Assembly: GCA_018829455.1 (NCBI GenBank)
Contig: JAHJUB010000097.1
Span: forward strand, 1 to 10,712
DNA: 10,712 bases
Source of the DNA: Candidatus Omnitrophota bacterium
GTDB lineage: Bacteria; Ratteibacteria; UBA8468; MWAK01
Reading direction: 5' to 3'
Part shown: piece after piece, positions 5,553-10,712 of the stretch
Position numbering within the stretch: the stretch's first letter is position 1
Layout: every line of letters begins with the position of its first letter
The notes under the pieces: model-generated
What the model was told of the DNA's origin: nothing
The model's database searches: none
Seen by the model: the letters and a program-made list of their open reading frames with translations, nothing else
Position numbers and translations under genes: made by a program

Positions 5553-6739
5553 TGACTTGCCGAAAGAGAACCTCCCGTCCGGTCCAAGTAGGCAGTTTGA
5601 TTATCGGCGGCAGCGCCCCGGTTTCCGTCCAGGGGATGACCAAGACTAAAACCGCAGACCTCTGGAATACGCTGAATCAAATCCGTTCCCTTTGCGATGC
5701 CGGCGCGGAGATTATCCGCCTGGCAATACGTGACCAGGACGATTTAACCGCATTTAAATCCCTCCGAAAAAAGACCGCTCTGCCCCTGGTGGCTGATATT
5801 CATTTCCGGAGCGGACTGGCTTTAGCCGCGATCAAAGCCGGCGCCGATAAAATCCGGCTTAACCCCGGAAACATCAAAAATCCGGAAGAACTGAAGAAGA
5901 TTATCAGGGAAGCCAAGAAGGGGAATGTTGCTATTAGAATCGGGGTCAACTCCGGGTCTTTGAATTTTCCCCCTCACTATGCTTCTCCCCATAGGGGAGA
6001 GGGTGGGGGTGAGGGGGACGAATCAGCCCTAGCTCGCGCCATGGTCTCCGCAGCCGAAAACTACCTGCAGATTTTTGAAGCAGAAGATTTCCGAAACCTG
6101 ATTGTTTCCCTTAAATCGTCTTCAGTCCGGACCGCCATTCTGGCAAACCGCATCTTCCGCCAACGGTTTGATTATCCCTTGCATCTGGGAATTACCGAAT
6201 CAGGCCGGGGTAATTTATCTCTGGTCAAAAGCGCAATCGGCATCGGTTCTCTCCTGGAAGAGGGAATCGGCGATACAATCCGGGTGTCGCTATCCGAACC
6301 TCCGGAGAAAGAGATTGAAGCCGGACGACAGATTCTTCAGGCGTTGGGATTGCGATATTTTTACCCGGAAATTATCTCCTGTCCGACCTGCGGTCGTTGC
6401 CAGGTTAATCTTTTTGGAATTTTAGAAAAAGTGGAGGCCGGACTCAAGGGTCTGCCCGGTTATCCCCGGGATTACGCGGGGCTGAAGGTTGCGGTAATGG
6501 GCTGTGAGGTTAACGGTCCCGGCGAAGCTGCAGCCGCGGATATCGGCATTGCCGCCGGCCGCAAGAGCGGTTTTCTTTTTGCGAAAGGAAAGGCAGTTGT
6601 CAAGATCAGGGAAGAAGAACTACCGTCCGTTTTGTTGAAAGAGATATTCAAACGTAGGGGTTTGATTCATCAAACCCGCGGGCGCCATGAATGGCGCCCC
6701 TACAATTTGAATTCTTTGCGGGGAAGATGCGGTAAATGA
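5552..6739 (+). CDS. ispG: 4-hydroxy-3-methylbut-2-en-1-yl diphosphate synthase, with two repeat insertions
   Basis: IspG (GcpE) is the [4Fe-4S] enzyme that reduces 2-C-methyl-erythritol 2,4-cyclodiphosphate to HMBPP, the penultimate MEP-pathway step, so it belongs with dxr in this block. The TIM-barrel part shows PVSVQGMTKTKTAD, PLVADIHFRSGLAL, ADKIRLNPGNI and IRIGVNSGSL; later come LHLGITESG and GIGDTIRVSLSEPP. The cluster ligands are C277 and C280 in CPTCGRC and C318 in MGCEVNGPGEA, with E325 completing that motif. ATG 5552 overlaps the rseP stop and has no clear ribosome binding site, suggesting coupling. Two foreign segments are read in frame: residues 140-156 (PPHYASPHRGEGGGEGD) replace or extend the usual loop after GVNSGSL, and residues 368-384 plus a short tail form a repeat-derived C-terminus (RGLIHQTRGRHEWRPY). 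All catalytic motifs lie outside both, so the enzyme is probably functional. Confidence 0.93.
   Translation: MTCRKRTSRPVQVGSLIIGGSAPVSVQGMTKTKTADLWNTLNQIRSLCDAGAEIIRLAIRDQDDLTAFKSLRKKTALPLVADIHFRSGLALAAIKAGADKIRLNPGNIKNPEELKKIIREAKKGNVAIRIGVNSGSLNFPPHYASPHRGEGGGEGDESALARAMVSAAENYLQIFEAEDFRNLIVSLKSSSVRTAILANRIFRQRFDYPLHLGITESGRGNLSLVKSAIGIGSLLEEGIGDTIRVSLSEPPEKEIEAGRQILQALGLRYFYPEIISCPTCGRCQVNLFGILEKVEAGLKGLPGYPRDYAGLKVAVMGCEVNGPGEAAAADIGIAAGRKSGFLFAKGKAVVKIREEELPSVLLKEIFKRRGLIHQTRGRHEWRPYNLNSLRGRCGK
5969..6017. repeat. G/C-rich palindromic repeat inside ispG
   Basis: Outer arms CCCCCTCAC (5969-5977) and GTGAGGGGG (6009-6017) match perfectly, as do inner arms TCTCCCC (5984-5990) and GGGGAGA (5994-6000) around a 3-base ATA loop; only the middle section is mispaired. 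It is read in frame as PPHYASPHRGEGGGEGD. It is a different family from the 50-base repeat and resembles the common dispersed CCCTCACCC...GGGTGAGGG type of bacterial repeat (from memory). Confidence 0.85.
6654..6703 (-). repeat. 50-base double-hairpin repeat, copy B (3' end of ispG)
   Basis: Inverted relative to copy A in pabB and of identical length. Its two perfect 9-bp hairpins are 6658-6677 (GGGTTTGAT / ATCAAACCC, loop TC) and 6680-6699 (GGGCGCCAT / ATGGCGCCC, loop GA), bounded by GTAGGGG and CCCCTAC. The second hairpin matches copy A's first. The other differs in sequence from its partner in copy A, but both strands of its stem change together so pairing is kept. In the ispG frame it encodes RRGLIHQTRGRHEWRPY. 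Confidence 0.9.
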
Positions 6740-6742
6740 TAA

Positions 6743-6748
6743 TATAAT
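6743..6748 (+). promoter_or_regulatory. Candidate -10 box for recX-alaS
   Basis: A perfect TATAAT lies just after the ispG stop and 17 bases before the recX ATG. No good -35 box is found at 16-18 bases upstream (TTGCGG at 6716 would leave a 21-base spacer), so the promoter is only suggested. It would separate the recX-alaS-sigma unit from the ispG block. Confidence 0.35.
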
Positions 6749-6765
6749 TTGTCCGGCGGCACATT

Positions 6766-7209
6766 ATGAAACAGGATTTGCTTGCGTATGCCTACAAACT
6801 TCTTAGCCGGCGAGCCTACACCCGGTTGGGAATGGCCCGGAAACTGTCTATCAGAGGGGAACCGGATAACGTGGAAACCGTTTTGGACCAACTGACAGAA
6901 TCCGGTTACCTTGATGACCGGGCTTTTGCCCAAAATTACATCCAATCCCGGGTTGCCAACCATCCTTCCGGCCGGCGGCTCCTGGAAATGAAACTGAGAA
7001 CTAAAGGAATTCCAACGAAGGCAATCAGGGAAGTCCTTGATGAAATCAAACCGGAGGCGGAAGAAGCCGCAGCGCAGGACCTGGCGAAGAAGAAGGCGGC
7101 TACCCTTAAAAATCTGGAACCGATAGCCCGAAAAAGACGTATTTTTCAGTTTTTGATAAACCGGGGTTTTTCGCCGAAAATAGCCGGGAAGTTTTCCAAC
7201 TTAAACTAA
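6766..7209 (+). CDS. recX: RecX-family regulatory protein
   Basis: RecX binds the RecA filament and limits its extension, damping recombination and the SOS response. The protein has 147 residues, a usual size, made of three-helix repeats. The first repeat is AYKLLSRRAYTRLGMARKL (residues 9-27). The signature ESGYLDDRAFAQNYIQSR is at 45-62, followed by HPSGRRLLEMKLRTKGI and a second repeat around IREVLDEI. The C-terminus IFQFLINRGFSPKIAGK also fits the family. ATG 6766 has only a weak upstream CGGCGG. recA, often next to recX, is not in the window. The stop overlaps the alaS start (TAATG). The match rests mainly on the YLDDRAFA motif and length. Confidence 0.85.
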   Translation: MKQDLLAYAYKLLSRRAYTRLGMARKLSIRGEPDNVETVLDQLTESGYLDDRAFAQNYIQSRVANHPSGRRLLEMKLRTKGIPTKAIREVLDEIKPEAEEAAAQDLAKKKAATLKNLEPIARKRRIFQFLINRGFSPKIAGKFSNLN

Positions 7210-9815
7210 TGTTCACGAAATTTTTACAAAGTTACGAAATACGACAAAAATACCTTGATTTCTTCAAGGAAAAAGGGCATATTGTTGTGCCGGGAATTCC
7301 CCTGATACCACCGGAGGACCCGACCCTGCTGTTCACTTCGGCCGGAATGGTTCCCTTCAAAAACTTCTGGGCCGGTTCCGGTAAAATCCCGTATGTCCGG
7401 GCTGCATCCTGCCAGAAGTGCCTGCGGGCCGGCGGTAAGGACAGCGATCTGGAAAACGTGGGTTTTGATTTTAGACACAATACCTTTCTGGAAATGCTGG
7501 GCAACTTTTCTTTCGGAGACTATTTTAAAGAAGGCGCTGTTGAATTCGCCTGGGAATTTTTGATACAGCACCTCAATCTGCCGGAAGCCAATCTTTGGGT
7601 GTCGGTTTACACCGAGGACCGGGAAGCGGTTGAAATCTGGAAAAAATATCTGCCGGAAAAACGGATTGTCCGACTGGGCGCAAAAGATAATTTCTGGGGA
7701 CCGGCCGGCGAAACCGGCGTTTGCGGTCCCTGTTCGGAGGTATATTTTGACCGCGGCCCGGCTTTTTCCTGCGGAAAGGTTTCCTGTGCCCCGGGCTGTG
7801 ATTGTGAAAGATATCTGGAATTCTGGAACCTTGTTTTTCCTCAATTTGATAAAACCAAAAATGGCGAATTTCTGCCTCTGAAACGCCGCGGCATAGATAC
7901 CGGAATGGGTCTGGAGCGAATTACCACCCTGTGCCAGGGAGCCGAATCAAACTTTGACACCGACCTGTTCCGGCCGATAATCAAAAAATTGGAAACGCTT
8001 TCCGGCATCGCTTACCGAAAAAACGAGAATACCCGGTCTGCTTTTCGCGCAATAGTTGACCACGTTCGCGCTTTAACGTTTACCCTTGCGGAAAATATCG
8101 TTCCCGGCAACGAGGGCAGGGGATACGTGGTCCGCCGGATCCTGAGGCGGGCAGTGCAATTTTTGCATACGCTGAAAGTGGACGAGCCTTTGCTGGCCGA
8201 ACTCGTTCCCGAAGTTGTCCGGATAATGGGACCGTATTATCCGTATCTTTCGGAACGGGAGGGGTTCGTTCGGGAAACGATTGCCGGTGAAGAAGACCGT
8301 TTCTGTAATCTTCTTTCGGAAAGCCGAACCCTTTTCCAGAGATTTGAAACGGAATTTAAGGATAAGACCCTGCCTGGCAAAGTCGCTTTCCAACTTTACG
8401 ACACTCATGGTCTTCCATTGGACACAATCAAGGAAATCGCGGCCGAAAAAGACCTTTTTTTTGATGAAACCGGTTTTGAACTGGAAATGACCCGGCAAAG
8501 AGCAGCCGGCCGTAAAGCCACCTCTTTTGAACTGATTGCCGACCGCAGTTACCTGGCCGGACTTTCGCCCACCCGGTTCGTCGGTTACCAAACCGGCGTT
8601 GCCCGATCTTCCGTATTGGCAATTATCCCGGTTGGAGACAATCAATATTCCCTAATTTTGTCGGAAACGCCTTTTTACCCGGAACGGGGCGGTCAGCAGG
8701 GAGACACCGGAGAAATTATTGGAGACGGTTTCCAGTTTTCTGTCCGGGAAACCCGGATAGACGAATCCGGATTTATCCACCATCTGGGTTTATTTCAAAA
8801 AGGAACCGCGGCCAAGAACGCTGCTGCAACCGCACAGGTGGATATAGGAATACGGCAGCAGATTGCGGCAAACCATACCGCGACCCACCTGCTCCATTCG
8901 GCTTTGCGCCGGGTTCTGGGCAGCGAAGTAAAACAGGCCGGTTCCCTGGTGACGTCCGAATATCTGCGTTTTGACTTTCTTTTTTCCGGAGAAATAGATA
9001 CGGAGAAACTTGGCCGCATTGAAGAGTTGGTTAACGAAATAGTACGGTCAAACCGACCGGTGACAATCGCGGAAAAAGAATTAAAAGAGGCCGTAGCGGA
9101 AGGCGCTATCGCTTTATTTACCGAAAAATACGGCGAGAAAGTCCGGGTAGTCACCGCCGGCGATTTCAGCAAAGAAGTGTGCGGTGGAATCCACCTTGAT
9201 TTCACCGGCAGTATCGGTTTCTGCCTGATTACCAGTTTTTCTTCCATTGGACAGGGAGTGAAACGGATTGAAGCGGTTACCGGAAAACCGGCCTATTCCC
9301 GGATAAAGGAGCGGGAAAGATACCTTTCTGAAGTGGCTGCCTATCTAAAAGTGGAACCAGAATGGATTCGCCAGGAAATAGAACGACACGCGGAAGAACA
9401 CCTGAAACTGAAAATAAAAACCGGCTTCTTCTTTTCCGCCGGCTATCTTAACCAGGTCGCCGAAAAAATGATTAGGGGTAAAAAATCCGTTGCCGGGATA
9501 AATCTTCTGACAACGACCCAGTCGTTGCTTTCGCCGGAAGAGGCAAGAGCGCTGATTGATTACCTCAAAAAAAAGTCATTGGAAAGCGCCATACTGATAC
9601 TGCTTTCCGGAGCGGAAAAATCTCAGATTTTTCTGGGTCTAACTCCCGACCTTATTTCCGGAGGTTTGAAAGCCAATGAAATTTTACGGCAAGCCGCCGG
9701 GTTGCTGGGCGGCGGAGCAGGGGGCCGGGCCGATTTTGCCCAGGCCGGTTTAAAAAAGAAGGTGAATCTGGAAGAAGTGGAAAAAATCGTAATGAAAATT
9801 TTGAAACCCGGGTGA
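7209..9815 (+). CDS. alaS: Alanyl-tRNA synthetase
   Basis: AlaRS charges tRNA-Ala and removes misattached Ser or Gly. It has 868 residues, close to the 875 of E. coli. The class II catalytic domain starts with YLDFFKEKGH and LLFTSAGMVPFKNFWAG, has motif 2 in RAASCQKCLRAGGKDSDLENVG through FRHNTFLEMLGNFSFGDYF, and motif 3 in DTGMGLERI (residues 230-238). The family's Cys-rich insertion CGKVSCAPGCDCERYLEFWNLVFPQF is present. The editing domain has its zinc ligands in HTATH (H556, H560) and CGGIH (C658, H662). The C-terminal C-Ala/DHHA1 region ends with the glycine-rich GGGAGGRADFAQAG. All domains are intact. Start ATG 7209 overlaps the recX stop, and the stop is followed directly by the sigma-factor ATG, implying co-translation. 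Confidence 0.97.
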   Translation: MFTKFLQSYEIRQKYLDFFKEKGHIVVPGIPLIPPEDPTLLFTSAGMVPFKNFWAGSGKIPYVRAASCQKCLRAGGKDSDLENVGFDFRHNTFLEMLGNFSFGDYFKEGAVEFAWEFLIQHLNLPEANLWVSVYTEDREAVEIWKKYLPEKRIVRLGAKDNFWGPAGETGVCGPCSEVYFDRGPAFSCGKVSCAPGCDCERYLEFWNLVFPQFDKTKNGEFLPLKRRGIDTGMGLERITTLCQGAESNFDTDLFRPIIKKLETLSGIAYRKNENTRSAFRAIVDHVRALTFTLAENIVPGNEGRGYVVRRILRRAVQFLHTLKVDEPLLAELVPEVVRIMGPYYPYLSEREGFVRETIAGEEDRFCNLLSESRTLFQRFETEFKDKTLPGKVAFQLYDTHGLPLDTIKEIAAEKDLFFDETGFELEMTRQRAAGRKATSFELIADRSYLAGLSPTRFVGYQTGVARSSVLAIIPVGDNQYSLILSETPFYPERGGQQGDTGEIIGDGFQFSVRETRIDESGFIHHLGLFQKGTAAKNAAATAQVDIGIRQQIAANHTATHLLHSALRRVLGSEVKQAGSLVTSEYLRFDFLFSGEIDTEKLGRIEELVNEIVRSNRPVTIAEKELKEAVAEGAIALFTEKYGEKVRVVTAGDFSKEVCGGIHLDFTGSIGFCLITSFSSIGQGVKRIEAVTGKPAYSRIKERERYLSEVAAYLKVEPEWIRQEIERHAEEHLKLKIKTGFFFSAGYLNQVAEKMIRGKKSVAGINLLTTTQSLLSPEEARALIDYLKKKSLESAILILLSGAEKSQIFLGLTPDLISGGLKANEILRQAAGLLGGGAGGRADFAQAGLKKKVNLEEVEKIVMKILKPG

Positions 9816-10586
9816 ATGGACGAAATAAAATTATTTACGCGGTTACAAAAGGGCGACGAAAAAGCGCGGGAAGAGATTTTTAAAGCCCACCAGGCGCTGG
9901 TTGCTAAAATCGCCTGGAGTTATTCCCGAAAATCAACTCTTTCGGTTGAGGAAATGATCGCGGAAGGATACGTCGGACTTCTGCAGGCGATTAACAAATT
10001 TAACCTGAAAAAAGCGAAGGCGAAAGAAGTAAAGTTCAGTTCGTACGCTTTCTGGTGGATACGGCGGTATATCATCAGAGCTTTAGTCAAAAAACAGTCA
10101 ATCCTCTCCGTTCCGGAAAGTGTTTCGGAACTGATGCACCGGTATAACCATTTTGCCGGAATTCTTATCCAGACCCTTGGTCGGGAACCGACTGAAATGG
10201 AGGTTGGAAAATTCCTGGTCCTTTCCGAACAGCAGCTGGCGAGCATCAACCAACGCCGCGCCCTGAAAGAAATCTCTCTGGACGAACACATATTCACCGA
10301 TGACGAAGGCGGTACGCTGGCCGACATCATTCCGGCAAAAAATACGGAAAATATAGAAAAAAACCTGGAACAGGGCGCTTTGATTGAAAAATACTTTTCC
10401 GTGCTCACCCCCATGGAAAAAGCGGTGCTGAATCTCCGTTTCGGACTTCAAAAACAGCCGCAACTGACTTATCGGGAAATAGCGGAAAATTTACAGAAGA
10501 GATTTAAAAAGCCGTTGAGCCGGCAGCGCGTTCATCAGATATTCCGCGGTGCCCTTAAAAAAATAAAAGCGGTCCATAAACAGTAA
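9816..10586 (+). CDS. Sigma-70 family RNA polymerase sigma factor (small, RpoD/RpoH-like)
   Basis: A 256-residue sigma factor with regions 2, 3 and 4 but no N-terminal region 1.1. Region 2 shows VEEMIAEGYVGLLQAINKFN (about 44-63) and KFSSYAFWWIRRYIIRAL (73-90), the core-binding and -10-reading helices. Region 3 is around SELMHRYNHFAGILIQTLGREPTEMEVGKFL. Region 4 has LTPMEKAVLNLRFGL (197-211) and the helix-turn-helix TYREIAENL...SRQRVHQIFRGALKKIK. It probably acts as a group 2 or 3 alternative sigma factor, but which regulon it serves cannot be told. The principal sigma factors usually read WIRQ where this one has WIRR, and extra basic residues (QKRFKKP) separate the two helix-turn-helix helices. 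ATG 9816 follows the alaS TGA with no gap. I do not assign rpoH, rpoS or sigB because no subgroup-specific motif is clear. Confidence 0.88.
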   Translation: MDEIKLFTRLQKGDEKAREEIFKAHQALVAKIAWSYSRKSTLSVEEMIAEGYVGLLQAINKFNLKKAKAKEVKFSSYAFWWIRRYIIRALVKKQSILSVPESVSELMHRYNHFAGILIQTLGREPTEMEVGKFLVLSEQQLASINQRRALKEISLDEHIFTDDEGGTLADIIPAKNTENIEKNLEQGALIEKYFSVLTPMEKAVLNLRFGLQKQPQLTYREIAENLQKRFKKPLSRQRVHQIFRGALKKIKAVHKQ

Positions 10587-10605
10587 ACGGCAAATTCCTG
10601 TAGTT

Positions 10606-10621
10606 GCCAAGCTTGCTTGGC
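10606..10621. repeat. Small perfect inverted repeat between sigma gene and apt
   Basis: GCCAAGC and GCTTGGC flank a 2-base TT centre, so a 6-bp stem with a CTTG tetraloop is likely. No T-run follows, so it is a poor intrinsic terminator. It could be a weak attenuating hairpin or a fragment of a dispersed repeat. Confidence 0.5.
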
Positions 10622-10641
10622 GCTGTTAAATGAGGCAGCAA

Positions 10642-10712
10642 ATGGAAATGGAAAAATGGGAAGGGCTGATTAGGAGTATTCCGAATTTCCCCCAAAAAGG
10701 AATTATTTTCCG
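10642..10712 (+). CDS. apt: Adenine phosphoribosyltransferase, N-terminal fragment (cut off by window)
   Basis: Apt salvages adenine to AMP with PRPP. Only about 23 residues are visible: MEMEKWEGLIRSIPNFPQKGIIF. The pattern LIRSIPNFPQKGIIF matches the family's N-terminal LIRDIPDFPKPGI(L/I)FKDITP. ATG 10642 is chosen because GAGG at 10632-10635 lies six bases upstream; ATG 10630 and 10648 are also in frame. The gap from the sigma gene is 55 bases and holds a small hairpin. The call rests on this short motif alone, since the catalytic PRPP-binding region lies beyond the window. Confidence 0.75.
   Translation, partial: MEMEKWEGLIRSIPNFPQKGIIF

Noticed and set aside
7224..7844. Long minus-strand open frame opposite alaS
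   Set aside because: Antisense shadow of a strongly conserved gene; no recognisable motif.
1..10712. tRNA or rRNA genes, or a phage, plasmid or defence island
   Set aside because: No RNA-gene-like stretch or phage, plasmid or defence gene was found; apart from the DUF559 cassette, every sizeable plus-strand frame is housekeeping.

Overview
The window is a dense, all plus-strand run of housekeeping genes from a Gram-negative-type bacterium. LptB (lipopolysaccharide export ATPase) implies an outer membrane, and isoprenoids are made by the MEP pathway (Dxr, IspG). Base composition looks close to balanced. Tightly overlapping genes, many palindromic repeats inserted into genes, and an unusual gene order (uppS-dxr without cdsA, then pabB, rseP, ispG) would fit a little-studied or uncultivated lineage. 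I cannot name the phylum from sequence alone.

Layout: the 3' part of lptB (its start lies left of the window); a 190-base gap almost entirely filled by a long imperfect palindrome; uppS, dxr and pabB, overlapping each other; a small cassette of C/G-rich repeats flanking a DUF559 endonuclease-like reading frame; rseP; ispG; recX, alaS and a small sigma-70-family factor, packed with no gaps; and the first codons of apt (adenine phosphoribosyltransferase) at the right edge.

The genes form an envelope and isoprenoid block: Dxr and IspG make isoprenoid precursors, UppS turns them into undecaprenyl diphosphate for cell-wall and LPS carriers, LptB powers LPS transport, and RseP is the intramembrane protease usually found beside dxr. 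PabB (folate) is a guest in this block. The recX-alaS-sigma group is a second, probably separately promoted, unit.

The most interesting layer is the repeats. At least four palindromic families occur between about 700 and 6700, and three touch protein-coding sequence. A 50-base double-hairpin repeat lies in frame inside pabB and again, inverted, at the 3' end of ispG, and the two copies differ by paired, compensatory changes. A different G/C-rich palindrome is inserted in frame in the middle of ispG. The DUF559 cassette supplies the tandem stop codons of pabB and possibly the -35 box of rseP. The DUF559 frame has no conventional start codon before its domain and runs without a stop into rseP, so simple gene calling would produce a misleading DUF559-RseP fusion. 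No large new defence or biosynthetic system is visible.
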